From NCBI GenBank assembly GCA_026396995.1, contig JAPLVS010000044.1:1-50342 (forward strand): a stretch of 50,342 bases of DNA. Direction: 5' to 3'. The stretch's first letter is position 1, and each line of letters begins with the position of its first letter. Of this stretch, positions 38,349 through 46,500 are shown in pieces. The notes under the pieces were generated by a model that was not told the origin of the DNA, did no database searches, and saw nothing but the letters and a program-made list of their open reading frames with translations. This DNA is from Candidatus Iainarchaeum sp. Lineage in GTDB: Archaea; Iainarchaeota; Iainarchaeia; Iainarchaeales; DTGL01. Position numbers and translations under genes: made by a program.

Positions 38349-39055
38349 ATTTCAGCTCCTTGACAAGGAACGGCACTTTTGAGGTCGGCATCATCTTGAA
38401 CCCGACTGTTTCATCAATGGTTAAGGATTGCGGTGAAAAGCCTGGCAGGGGTGCCAGGCAAAGCCCGCATCTGGAAATTTGACACAATCAGCAAAGGCTT
38501 TCCTTTGGAAGGCCTGTGAATCTTGAACACAGCATAACCGATTGAACCGCCAAGCAACTTGGTTGTATCCCGGAAGCCGTCAACATAAGAAAGGGTGCGG
38601 CCTATTTCTCCGCTTTGCCTTTTCTGTAAAATAGGCTTTACCGAAACAAAGGTGTACGGGCCTGCACCGAACTTGAAGCCGCCGCTACTGTCAGACTCGA
38701 AAGAAGTAAGCGCAATCCTTTGCCCTGAAGGCAGAACAACCCTGCGCACGCTTTCAAGCAAAGACGGCTTGCCCCACGCCAATGCCGCCTTTCTTTTCCC
38801 TGCATTCGGCGACCTTGCAGGCTGTTTGCCGAGCGCAATATCCGCAGCAACATTGCCCATCCTTTCCAGGCGCCTTTCGCTCCACCTTTCCCCTGAATCC
38901 AATCTTTCCCTTGAAACCCTTTTCAGAACAGAATTGAGCCTTTGCATTGCGGGCTGGTTTGCGGCCAAGGCAGCCCTGCGCTCAGGGGAAAGCCTTGCAA
39001 GAATCGTGTCAGTCCTCGCTGCAACCAGGGAAGCGTTAGGCTTGGGCTTAGGCAT
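38349..39055 (-). pseudogene. Smaller paralog of the 37313 gene, interrupted by a 13-nt hairpin insertion
   Basis: The open frame from 39055 runs to NFQMRALPG and then ends early (stop near 38414). Removing 13 nt (ACCCCTGCCAGGC, minus strand) restores LPGFSPQSLTIDETVGF and KMMPTSKVPFLVKELK, ending in TAA that overlaps the next gene's ATG. The restored C-terminus has the same position and character as the paralog's end. The extra 13 nt create a perfect 7-bp stem with a 4-nt loop (38441-38458). Promoter CTTTAATCT about 25 nt before the ATG. Function unknown. The frame might be a true pseudogene or be bridged during translation. Confidence 0.6.
38441..38458. repeat. 7-bp hairpin at the frame break
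   Basis: CCTGGCA-GGGG-TGCCAGG, a perfect stem with a GGGG (minus strand CCCC) tetraloop, lies exactly where the reading frame of the 38349-39055 gene is interrupted. Identical GGC codons flank the skipped segment. Confidence 0.7.
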
Positions 39056-39102
39056 ACTAAAATATTCGCCCGAAGAGATTAAAGAGGTTTATGGAAAGCG
39101 CT

Positions 39103-39975
39103 TCACGGGAACGCACATTTCGCTTTTGTCATCGGGCTTGACAGGAAGCACGGCAAATCGTCCAGCAGGATCAGTTTCATGTAACCAATCCAAGGAATCA
39201 TCAGGATTGTTTTGCCCTGTAGCTTGCCGAAGGGGACAGCGCCGTATGAGAGCCCGGCATCCTGGTCGATAAATGCGTTGAGCACTGAATCGCCTTTTGT
39301 GAGCACGAAAAAGCCGTCCTTTGCGCGGATTTTCGCGACAGCGCGGTGGATTATGGGAATGCCCTGCGCCTCCGAAAAGTAAACCACCACATCACCTTTT
39401 TCTGTGATGTCAATTTCTTTGTTGAGTTTCGGGAAAACGATTTTCTCAGCCAAAATGTCCTTTGCAGAAGCCTGCAACGCCCCGGACTGGATTTTTTTTA
39501 TTACTGACCTGCAGGGCTCAAGGCCTTCAACGCCTTTCACAGAGCACAAGGTGTAAGCGTATTCGGAAATGTCCAGGCCATCGATTTCCGTGTTCGGCAT
39601 TTCAATAAGCGGTGCATTCAATTCCTCAAGGTTCCATCCAGAGAGCGCCATCACATCGCCGCGGTAAAAGGTCGGCTCCATCGAACCGCTCACCACAATC
39701 ACCATCGGCGAAGGGCTGTGGAAAAGAAAGCCAAACAAAGTGTAAAGGAGAAGTGCAGAAACGAACGCGGTGATTAAGTACACCATCCAGCTTACAACCT
39801 GGCTGTCCTTTTTGCCGATTTTTTCCAAAAGCATGTCGGCATAAGTGAAAGGGTCAAGCCATTTCAGGGAAGCAAGCCTTTTTTTGAGCCTTTTCCAGGC
39901 GGAGTTTTCCTTTTTTTCGGCTTTCTCCCTTTCCCTGGCTTCCTGTTCCAATCTCAGTCTTTTCTTTTCCTTCAT
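39103..39975 (-). CDS. Signal peptidase I, archaeal Sec11 type
   Basis: 290 residues. A charged cytoplasmic N-terminus (about 1-60, Lys/Glu-rich) precedes one membrane helix at 63-85 and the catalytic domain: Ser98 in VVSGSMEPTFYRGD, His210 in PIIHRAVAKI (His instead of bacterial Lys, as in archaeal/eukaryotic enzymes) and Asp229 in LTKGDSVLNAFIDQD. It removes signal peptides of exported proteins such as the S-layer protein. A C-terminal hydrophobic stretch (GKTILMIPWIGYMKLILL) may be a second helix. GGTG lies exactly 5 nt before the ATG. Last gene of the csl4-rpoL-DUF99 cluster. Confidence 0.9.
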   Translation of the reverse strand: MKEKKRLRLEQEAREREKAEKKENSAWKRLKKRLASLKWLDPFTYADMLLEKIGKKDSQVVSWMVYLITAFVSALLLYTLFGFLFHSPSPMVIVVSGSMEPTFYRGDVMALSGWNLEELNAPLIEMPNTEIDGLDISEYAYTLCSVKGVEGLEPCRSVIKKIQSGALQASAKDILAEKIVFPKLNKEIDITEKGDVVVYFSEAQGIPIIHRAVAKIRAKDGFFVLTKGDSVLNAFIDQDAGLSYGAVPFGKLQGKTILMIPWIGYMKLILLDDLPCFLSSPMTKAKCAFP

Positions 39976-39989
39976 TTTTTCACCGTTTT

Positions 39990-40562
39990 TCAGGGCGAGG
40001 TGCTTCTCCCCAATGTTACCGCGCTTGCAACCAGGTGCGCGATGCGCACAGGCTCAGGGAAATTCGAATGGATTGTGAATTTCCTTATCGCTTCTCTGGC
40101 CCCTTCCCCTGAAATGCCGTGGCACTGGAAGAAAATTTTTTCCGCTTTGTGGATTTTTCCTGCTTTTCTGAGCAACGAAATCCTCTTCTTTGAATCCTTG
40201 AATTTTTTCAATGCAGCCTCGATGCCCTTAAGGCCAGGCTGCTTCCTGAAAACAATTATTACCGGCAATCCTGTTTTTTTGCTTATGGTTTGCGCATCAG
40301 CCATATTGAAACCGGCGAAATTGATTCCTTCAAGGAAAATACAGCGCGCCTGTTCCAAAAAACAGGAGTTCGAAAGCGTTTTGATTATTGTTTTTGTGGA
40401 ATCTGCGCCGTCAACAGTGATTTCAGAAGAAAGGATTCCTTCAAGCCGGTTGTCTGCACGGAGCAGCACAAAGGCCAGCTTTGTTTTGCCTTTTTTCCTG
40501 GGCGTGAAGTGGCCGTCGTCTATGCCGATTGCCCTGATGAGTTCCTTATTAGGCTTCGGCAA
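39990..40562 (-). CDS. DUF99 / endonuclease dU family protein
   Basis: 190 residues. IRAIGIDDGHFTPRKKGKT near the N-terminus with a conserved Asp pair, FLEGINFAGFNMADAQTI, GLPVIIVFRKQP and the C-terminal PEPVRIAHLVASAVTLGRS are typical of the archaeal DUF99 family, some members of which are described as nucleases acting on deaminated DNA. Start is TTG at 40562, with GAGG just upstream. Located between rpoL and the signal peptidase gene, as in several archaeal genomes. Confidence 0.85.
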   Translation of the reverse strand: MPKPNKELIRAIGIDDGHFTPRKKGKTKLAFVLLRADNRLEGILSSEITVDGADSTKTIIKTLSNSCFLEQARCIFLEGINFAGFNMADAQTISKKTGLPVIIVFRKQPGLKGIEAALKKFKDSKKRISLLRKAGKIHKAEKIFFQCHGISGEGAREAIRKFTIHSNFPEPVRIAHLVASAVTLGRSTSP

Positions 40563-40571
40563 TGCCTCGCC

Positions 40572-40847
40572 TCACTTTCCGAGCGATTTGAGGCATTTTG
40601 TGAATTCTGTGGCTTCTTCCGCGATTTTCTTGTTCGCTTCAAGGAGCGCTTTTTTCGGGCTTTTGCCCTTTGTTTTCAGTATGAACAATGAATCCTTGTC
40701 GTGCGGGTGGTTTAATTTGTAAGAGGCGAATTCCACATCCGAGTCCTTCAAAAGATAGTATTTCAGGAGCAATGGGAATGTGTGCCTTTCCCCTTTCAGC
40801 CTGAATTCAAGCGTTTCCTTTTCGTTCTGGAGTATTTCCATTTCCAT
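40572..40847 (-). CDS. rpoL: DNA-directed RNA polymerase subunit L
   Basis: 91 residues, homolog of eukaryotic RPB11. The EKETLEFRLKGERHTFPLLLKYYL and ASYKLNHPH segments (first given in family order) form the dimerisation fold that pairs with subunit D in polymerase assembly. GGTG then five A precede the ATG. Follows csl4 closely (10 nt), a gene order kept in many archaea. Confidence 0.95.
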   Translation of the reverse strand: MEMEILQNEKETLEFRLKGERHTFPLLLKYYLLKDSDVEFASYKLNHPHDKDSLFILKTKGKSPKKALLEANKKIAEEATEFTKCLKSLGK

Positions 40848-40857
40848 TTTTTCACCC

Positions 40858-41427
40858 TTATTTCAGTATATATCCGCTGCCTGTTTTCCTTTTTTCAACG
40901 CTGCCGCAGTTCGTGCACATGAGCTTTTCCTGCACCATATGCAGCGGTGTCCTGCATTTTGAACAGTACGCCCTTATGACCCCGAGATCAGGCTTGTTTG
41001 TGCGCAAATTCACGCCATAGGGCTTTATAGCCTCGACTTCCGCGACAATTATGTCGCCGACCCTGAAAGCATCCCTTATGTCCCTCACATAGCCCTGGGC
41101 AATCATTGAAACCATTATTGTAGCGCTGCCCCGCGTAAGGACGCGCTTTTCGGTTCCGGCATACGCTTCCCTCATGCTCACCAGCACATAGTTCTTCCTT
41201 ACTGCCGAAACCACTGCGTAAACCTTTGTGCCGGGAGTGAAAATCTTGAGCGGCTTTGCCTTTTTCACCTTTACCTCATAATTGCCTGAGTCGAATTCCG
41301 CTTCGCCTATCGAATCTGAGAAAACAATCCCGTCATCTTGGAATGTGTTTTCCCTGCCTTCGAATTCCTCGGCTGTGCTGAGTTCTTCCCCCGGCAATAC
41401 TATTTTCTTGCTCAAATCAATCCCCAC
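40858..41427 (-). CDS. csl4: Exosome RNA-binding subunit Csl4
   Basis: 189 residues. An N-terminal strand-rich domain (VLPGEELSTAEEFEGRENTF) is followed by an S1 domain (GTKVYAVVSAVRKNYVLVSM...DAFRVGDIIVAEVEAIKPYG, in two parts) and a C-terminal zinc ribbon (CSKCRTPL...CTNCGS). It caps the archaeal RNA exosome and recruits substrates or DnaG. The start is GTG at 41427; a TATAAAAAT box about 24 nt upstream suggests a leaderless transcript. First gene of the csl4-rpoL-DUF99-signal peptidase run. Confidence 0.92.
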   Translation of the reverse strand: MGIDLSKKIVLPGEELSTAEEFEGRENTFQDDGIVFSDSIGEAEFDSGNYEVKVKKAKPLKIFTPGTKVYAVVSAVRKNYVLVSMREAYAGTEKRVLTRGSATIMVSMIAQGYVRDIRDAFRVGDIIVAEVEAIKPYGVNLRTNKPDLGVIRAYCSKCRTPLHMVQEKLMCTNCGSVEKRKTGSGYILK

Positions 41428-41502
41428 AAAAAAAGCAGTATGTTGGATTTTTATACTGATTATTGATTAAAAAGATATTTAAAGCATTGCAAGGTGTTCC
41501 GC

Positions 41503-42459
41503 ATGGTTTTGGAGTCATTGCTGGAAGAGGAATCGCTTGTGAGATTCCCACTTTATGCCCTCTTCCTCGGCTTTGTTTTCAGCAGCGTTTCGATGTGGAT
41601 TGCCTTCATGTCATTCCCTGGGTCGGCAAGCATACTTTCAATCGCTTTCATAACAATAGCAGCCATTCCCCTCGTGCACCGCGTTTTCCTCGTGGAAGAA
41701 GAGGCTGCGGCGAAAGTGTGCGCCCACCACAGGAATTTTGTGGAAAGGAATTTTGACCTCATAAAAATTTATGCATGGTTCGCGGTCGGCATAATCGCAA
41801 GCTATGCTGTCTGGTACATGCTTTTCCCATCAGAGCCTTCAAGCGTCTGCATTGACAAGGGAAAGTGCATTTCCATTCCCACAAGGGACGTGGTTTTCAA
41901 GGACCAGGGGACTGCGCTTGGGCGCATTGCAATGATTGCCCCGAGCGGCAGCGCCACAAATGTGGCCAATGCAATACAGCAGTCCGGCGGGGCCTGCGGA
42001 AAGGATTTCTGGTGCTGGTTCAATCTCATTTACTCAAACAACGCTTCCCTGATGGTGCTGGCCGTATTCTTGTCCGTGCTGTTCGGGGCAGGCGCGCTTT
42101 TCCTTATAATCTGGAATGCCTCGATTGTCGGCGTACTCTTAGGCCAAAACGCGGTCGCAGCAAACCACCTGATGTTTTTCAGCCTTTTGCCGCACGGCAT
42201 TCCCGAATTCGCAGGTTACTTCCTCGGGGCAATCTCAGGCGGCCTTATTTCTGTGGCACTGGTTAAGAAAAAATATTACCCGAACGAATTCCAGATGATC
42301 GCCAGGGATTCCTTCCTTCTGCTGGTGATAGCGCTTTTCTCGCTCCTTGTGGGCGCGGCAATCGAGGCCTTTGCGCTAGTCCAGGAAGAAATGCTCGCAA
42401 TGGCATTGTCCGTTGGATACATCCTGTTCATTGCAATACTGGTCGCAAGACAGATTTGA
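41503..42459 (+). CDS. SpoIIM-family membrane protein
   Basis: 318 residues with about seven helices. The motif IIWNASIVGVLLGQ followed by the LPHGIPEFAGYFLGAISGGLI helix is the stage II sporulation protein M (DUF95) signature; archaeal members act in unknown membrane processes. A soluble extracytoplasmic loop at about 110-170 contains two Cys. ATG 41503 is preferred to GTG 41494 because AAGGTG then serves as its SD. Ends 31 nt from the convergent slipin gene. Confidence 0.85.
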   Translation: MVLESLLEEESLVRFPLYALFLGFVFSSVSMWIAFMSFPGSASILSIAFITIAAIPLVHRVFLVEEEAAAKVCAHHRNFVERNFDLIKIYAWFAVGIIASYAVWYMLFPSEPSSVCIDKGKCISIPTRDVVFKDQGTALGRIAMIAPSGSATNVANAIQQSGGACGKDFWCWFNLIYSNNASLMVLAVFLSVLFGAGALFLIIWNASIVGVLLGQNAVAANHLMFFSLLPHGIPEFAGYFLGAISGGLISVALVKKKYYPNEFQMIARDSFLLLVIALFSLLVGAAIEAFALVQEEMLAMALSVGYILFIAILVARQI

Positions 42460-42489
42460 AAAAAAGCATTATTGAAAAAAGGAAGCGGA

Positions 42490-43476
42490 TTATTTGGAAC
42501 GCTTTTTTCCGCCTGCCTTTTTTTCCCTGCCTTCCGCCGGCTTATCCCACTTGCCCCTGCCGCCAACTGTGGTTTCCAGCGCGCCTGCAATGCGCGCCTC
42601 GCTTTTCTGGTCGAGCTTTCCGCCAAGGGACTGCGCCAGGTTCGAGAACTGCACAGGGAAGAACACCTTTGTGCTCCTGCCCTTGGCCATTTCCTCGAGC
42701 GCCTTAATGTAATAATAGTTCAGGGCTTTCTCTGAAAGGCCTTCCGCAGCCTCTTTCACCGCGTCTATTTCAGCCTTCTGCGCCTCGGCTTTCTCCATCC
42801 TTGCAAGCTTTTCCTGGACTGCCGCCTTCTGTGAGTGCATTGCACTAAGAACAGTTGGCGGAATAGTGATGTCCTTTATTTGCACTGCAATCGCCTCAAC
42901 GCCCCAGTCGATGGCAATCTTGGAAAGCGATGCGTGGACCTGCCTGTTTATGTCCTCGATCCTTGAAATGACCTCGCTCAAAAGCATTCCGCCGATAATG
43001 TCACGGATTGTGGAAATCACGAAAAGCTTTGCGGCATTCTGGTAGTCTTCAACTTCAAGGACCGAGTTTATCACTGACTGGTTGTCCTTCTTTACCTTGA
43101 GGTAAATCACCGAATCGACCTTTATTTCGATGGAATCCTTTGTGACCGCGTCCTGTTCCTGCACATCAAGGGTCTTGACCCTTAAGTCCACCAGCGAATA
43201 AGTGTCACTGAATGGCAGGAGCATAACCCAGCCAGGGCCTGCGACATTCTTGAATTTTGAAAACCTGAAAACAATTGCGCGCTCATAGCCCTTGATTTTC
43301 AGCATCCTGGCCTTCCACGCAAATGCAGCAAATGCCGCCAGAAGAAGGAACCAGAGGATATTGCCGATAAAAAACGCGGAAACATCTTCAAAATATATTG
43401 AAGCAAGCAAAACAGCTCCCGCCAAGGCTAGGAAAATCACAAGAAACACTACGCTCTTCATTGCAACTGCAGCCAT
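42490..43476 (-). CDS. Slipin/stomatin-like SPFH (band 7) protein
   Basis: 328 residues. Two adjacent N-terminal hydrophobic segments (about 6-26 and 33-52) are followed by the SPFH domain (YERAIVFRFSKFKNVAGPGWVM...TLDVQEQDAVTKDSIEIKVD...IRDIIGGMLLSEVISRIEDIN, in parts) and a coiled-coil region rich in Ala/Glu/Lys (KAAVQEKLARMEKAEAQKAE). Such proteins oligomerise in membranes and organise domains or proteases; they often sit beside NfeD, which is absent here. ATG 43476 is chosen over TTG 43488 because of the GGGG upstream. The Lys-rich tail is GREKKAGGKKRSK. Confidence 0.88.
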   Translation of the reverse strand: MAAVAMKSVVFLVIFLALAGAVLLASIYFEDVSAFFIGNILWFLLLAAFAAFAWKARMLKIKGYERAIVFRFSKFKNVAGPGWVMLLPFSDTYSLVDLRVKTLDVQEQDAVTKDSIEIKVDSVIYLKVKKDNQSVINSVLEVEDYQNAAKLFVISTIRDIIGGMLLSEVISRIEDINRQVHASLSKIAIDWGVEAIAVQIKDITIPPTVLSAMHSQKAAVQEKLARMEKAEAQKAEIDAVKEAAEGLSEKALNYYYIKALEEMAKGRSTKVFFPVQFSNLAQSLGGKLDQKSEARIAGALETTVGGRGKWDKPAEGREKKAGGKKRSK

Positions 43477-43591
43477 GCGAATCCCCAAAAAATTAAAACA
43501 GGATGGTTATATATAGTATCGTACAGACCAGTATTTAAATAATTAACTGGTGAGAATTAATAAGTTAAAACTATCTAAAACTGGTGTTTTT

Positions 43592-44836
43592 TTGGCTGCA
43601 GCGAAAAAGGAATGCGTTCTCATCCTCTGCGTTGACCGGGACAATGACCTCGGCAAAAAAACAGGCATTACAGGCCCGGTCATCGGCAGGGAGGAAAACC
43701 TGAAAGCCGCCACAAAGCTCATCCTTGCCGATCCCGAAGAGTCCGATGCCAACAGCATTTTTGCGGCGATAAAAAAATACGACTCGCTGAGGAAAGAATT
43801 CCAGAACCTTGAGATTGCGACCATTACCGGCTATGACAAGGGCGGCTTCCGCTCTGACAAGGAACTGAACGAACAGCTCGATTTTTTGGAGGGAAAGGTA
43901 AAGCCTGAGGCCTTTATCCTTGTCACCGACGGCGGCGAGGACGACCAGGTCCTGCCCTTGCTGCAGTCAAGGAAGAAAATCCTCTCAAAGGAAATGGTCA
44001 TAGTGAAGCAGGCGCAGCAGGTCGAATCCGTTTATTACACCATAAAAGAGGCATTGAAGGACCCATACCTTGCAAGGATTTTCTTCGGCATCCCCGGAAT
44101 GATTCTCCTGCTTTACGCGCTCACCCTTTACCTAAACGTCGAAAACTTTTTCCTGCAGGGCGTCGCATTCATTGTGGGCTTTTATTTCCTGATTAAAGGC
44201 TTCGGTATAGAAGCAAGGCTGCATGACTTCTACGAAAGCGCGGTTCCCTCGATTTCCCTGCAGAGGATGAGCTTCATCCCCTACGTTGCAGGCATCTTTG
44301 TCTTAATTTTCGCAATAATAACGCTTATCTCCAGCCTGCCTACGAGCATCGCCCCGATTGAAACATATCTCGGCGCGGTGCAGGGCATTTACTTTTTCCT
44401 CACGCTTTCCGCAATCTGCATGGTGATAGGCAAAATCGCGGACGCAATGCACTTCAGGCTTGCCGTCAAATTAAGGAAATATTTCATTTACGCGATATCC
44501 ATTGTCATTCTCTGGTTCCTGCTTGACGCAGGCACCCTTGTGCTGCTAGGAAAGGCCACAGTGGACTTTTTCTGGCTTGCAATAGTGGTATCACTTGCAG
44601 TGATTTTTGTCTCGATTAAAGGATTGGAAATCTTCGATTTCAGGACAAGGGTTTCGGAGTTATTAGTAGGATTGCCTGTTTACACAAAAAACGGCTTATG
44701 GCTCGGCACAGTAAGGAAAATAGACAAGCGCGCCAACACAATCGCCTATCTTAAAGGCGAAACAGAAGCAGACAGCAAAACCGCAAAAAAAGGCGACTTC
44801 CTGCTCAAGCACGGCAGGGTGCTCCTGACAGGGTGA
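43592..44836 (+). CDS. DUF373 family membrane protein
   Basis: 414 residues. A soluble N-terminal domain (CVLILCVDRDNDLGKKTGI, ITGYDKGGFRSDKELNEQLD, FILVTDGGEDDQVLP) typical of DUF373, an archaeal family, is followed from about residue 170 by six to seven membrane helices and a short cytoplasmic tail. The acidic Asp clusters suggest metal or nucleotide binding. Function unknown. I choose TTG 43592, which has the GGTG-five-T signal directly before it; GTG 43550 is an in-frame alternative that would add 14 residues without family support. Confidence 0.8.
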   Translation: MAAAKKECVLILCVDRDNDLGKKTGITGPVIGREENLKAATKLILADPEESDANSIFAAIKKYDSLRKEFQNLEIATITGYDKGGFRSDKELNEQLDFLEGKVKPEAFILVTDGGEDDQVLPLLQSRKKILSKEMVIVKQAQQVESVYYTIKEALKDPYLARIFFGIPGMILLLYALTLYLNVENFFLQGVAFIVGFYFLIKGFGIEARLHDFYESAVPSISLQRMSFIPYVAGIFVLIFAIITLISSLPTSIAPIETYLGAVQGIYFFLTLSAICMVIGKIADAMHFRLAVKLRKYFIYAISIVILWFLLDAGTLVLLGKATVDFFWLAIVVSLAVIFVSIKGLEIFDFRTRVSELLVGLPVYTKNGLWLGTVRKIDKRANTIAYLKGETEADSKTAKKGDFLLKHGRVLLTG

Positions 44837-44838
44837 GC

Positions 44839-44863
44839 CTCGCGCAGGGTGCTAAAGCGCGAG
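44839..44863. repeat. GC-rich hairpin between DUF373 and the receiver-like gene
   Basis: CTCGCGC (44839-44845) and GCGCGAG (44857-44863) form a perfect 7-bp stem around an 11-nt loop, extended by three more pairs past a one-base bulge. It starts 2 nt after the DUF373 stop and ends 14 nt before the next ATG. Candidate processing or attenuation element. Confidence 0.5.
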
Positions 44864-44877
44864 CTATCGGAAAAGGA

Positions 44878-45645
44878 ATGCGGGTTCTTTTCATCGAAGA
44901 CGACTCAATGAAAAAGAAACTCCTGTCGAGAATTTTGGAAGACGCCAGCATTCGAGTGGCCGAATTAAGGTTTGCGGAAAACGTTGAAGGTGCCCTCAGC
45001 CTGATAAAGGACAGCAATGCTGAAAGAAAACCACCATTCAATATTGTTTTTATTGACAAAAACCTTGTTAACCCGCAAAGTGCTGAAAGATATGCGGGGG
45101 CAAGAAAAGCAATTGATGCGGTGGCCGAAGCCAGCCCGCGCTCGCATGTCTGCATTGAGAGCGCTGAAAGAGGGCCAGGGCAACTCGGAAACCTGCCATT
45201 CATTTCGCTTTTGGGCGACATACTTGAAGAAGTGCCGGAAAAATTCAGGAACTTCTTTGAAACTGTTGAAAGGGAGCCGTTCAGGACAGAAGCATTGCGC
45301 GCAAACCTGAACGCGTTGCAGAGGCCGCTTGCGGTAAGAAATAAAGACGGGAGAATAGAAGTCTTCTATTTCGTCGAAGGCGACCCTTTCCCTGAAAAAG
45401 CGCAGGCAATGCTCAGGCAGGGAGGGCAAATGCTGTCTATCAATGACGCGTTAAGGCTTGGCGAAGAAACCCTGAGCGCAAAAGACAGGTCTGCACTGAT
45501 GGCAGCAAGAGAACACCAAACAGGCAAGCATGAAAACAGGCCAAATCCAGGCCCGGCACAACGCGGAGCAGGCAGGCCCCCAAGCGGAATGCCGCACAAA
45601 GACACCTTCCACCGGCTGCCGCAAAGAAGGCATGCCCTGCGCTGA
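44878..45645 (+). CDS. Receiver-like (CheY-fold-like) protein, unknown output
   Basis: 255 residues from ATG 44878 (SD-like GGAAAAGGA). The first about 75 residues resemble a response-regulator receiver: MRVLFIEDDS gives the acidic pair, and PFNIVFIDKNLVN places an Asp at the phospho-acceptor position. The rest of the receiver is weak (no clear Thr/Ser-Lys end). The last about 45 residues are low complexity (Gly/Pro/Arg/His/Gln). No histidine kinase lies in the window. It might be a pseudo-receiver. GTG 44833 is an alternative start that overlaps the DUF373 stop. Confidence 0.5.
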   Translation: MRVLFIEDDSMKKKLLSRILEDASIRVAELRFAENVEGALSLIKDSNAERKPPFNIVFIDKNLVNPQSAERYAGARKAIDAVAEASPRSHVCIESAERGPGQLGNLPFISLLGDILEEVPEKFRNFFETVEREPFRTEALRANLNALQRPLAVRNKDGRIEVFYFVEGDPFPEKAQAMLRQGGQMLSINDALRLGEETLSAKDRSALMAAREHQTGKHENRPNPGPAQRGAGRPPSGMPHKDTFHRLPQRRHALR

Positions 45646-45647
45646 GT

Positions 45648-46472
45648 TCAGCCACGCGGCGTGCGATGCCGCCCGTAAGCCCTTTTTCTCACGGCTTCTT
45701 TTCTCGCTGTCCTTGCATAATTCTCACTTGTATGCCTGCGGATTCTGCGCGCTTTAACCCCCTCAAGCATGTCGCCGCAATAGCGCTCGTCCACAATGCC
45801 TTTCGAGCCAGGAATGCGTGCCTTGGTTTCGTCAATGGTTTTTGCAACGCACAAATAGCTCAATTCCCCGATGCCCCTTACCAACGGCCGCTTGAATTGC
45901 AATCCCTGCCTTTTAGCCTCTGAAACAATGCTTTTGGCTATTCCCCTAAAATCATCATATCTTGGCGGGATTTTTGCCTTAATGAACCTGTTTCCGAACT
46001 CGGCTCTTGCAAAACGTTCAAGCCTTGAAATGTGGGTTTCGGCAAGCAAAGCCCTGTCACGCGCATCCTTCAAATCCTTGTATTTCCAGACTCTTGAATG
46101 AACAAACGGCAAATCCACAAATGCAACCGCAACACCCGGCCTTTTTGCTGCCTCTTTTATTGCAAGCCCGTAACGATTGAACACTTCCTTCCTGTAGCGG
46201 TTCAGGTCGACATCCTCGACTGTTTTCCTGAAACTCAGCCATTCCGGGCTATCCGGGCCGTGCTTCGCCAAACCCATCAACGCAGCTTTCAGGCGCTCGG
46301 CGTCCAATTCCGGCGGCCTGAATCCAGGCTTGCCTGCAAAATAAAAAAGCCTCATGGATTCCTCTTCGAACCTGCGGTCCATGGAATGGTTCTGCCCGTA
46401 CAAAAACCAGCCTGGGTGGACAACCAAAAGCAGTTCAGTGATTTTTTCCACTTGGGGCGAGCCTGAAGCCAT
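45648..46472 (-). CDS. Hypothetical protein with HP motif
   Basis: 274 residues, not recognised. LLLVVHPGWFLYGQNHS near the N-terminus, a helical middle, VAVAFVDLPFVHSR, a charged helix run and GIGELSYLCVAKTIDETKAR (about 200-225). The tail is strongly basic (RRIRRHTSENYARTARKEAV), which suggests nucleic-acid contact. It resembles the hypothetical at 34849 in its hydrophobic-HP motif and in the position of a KxIDxxK segment. Starts with a TATA-like AATTAAAGG overlapping the lonB stop about 24 nt before the ATG, so it has its own promoter. Confidence 0.6.
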   Translation of the reverse strand: MASGSPQVEKITELLLVVHPGWFLYGQNHSMDRRFEEESMRLFYFAGKPGFRPPELDAERLKAALMGLAKHGPDSPEWLSFRKTVEDVDLNRYRKEVFNRYGLAIKEAAKRPGVAVAFVDLPFVHSRVWKYKDLKDARDRALLAETHISRLERFARAEFGNRFIKAKIPPRYDDFRGIAKSIVSEAKRQGLQFKRPLVRGIGELSYLCVAKTIDETKARIPGSKGIVDERYCGDMLEGVKARRIRRHTSENYARTARKEAVRKRAYGRHRTPRG

Positions 46473-46500
46473 AAATAGATTGCAGGCATTCAGCCTTTAA

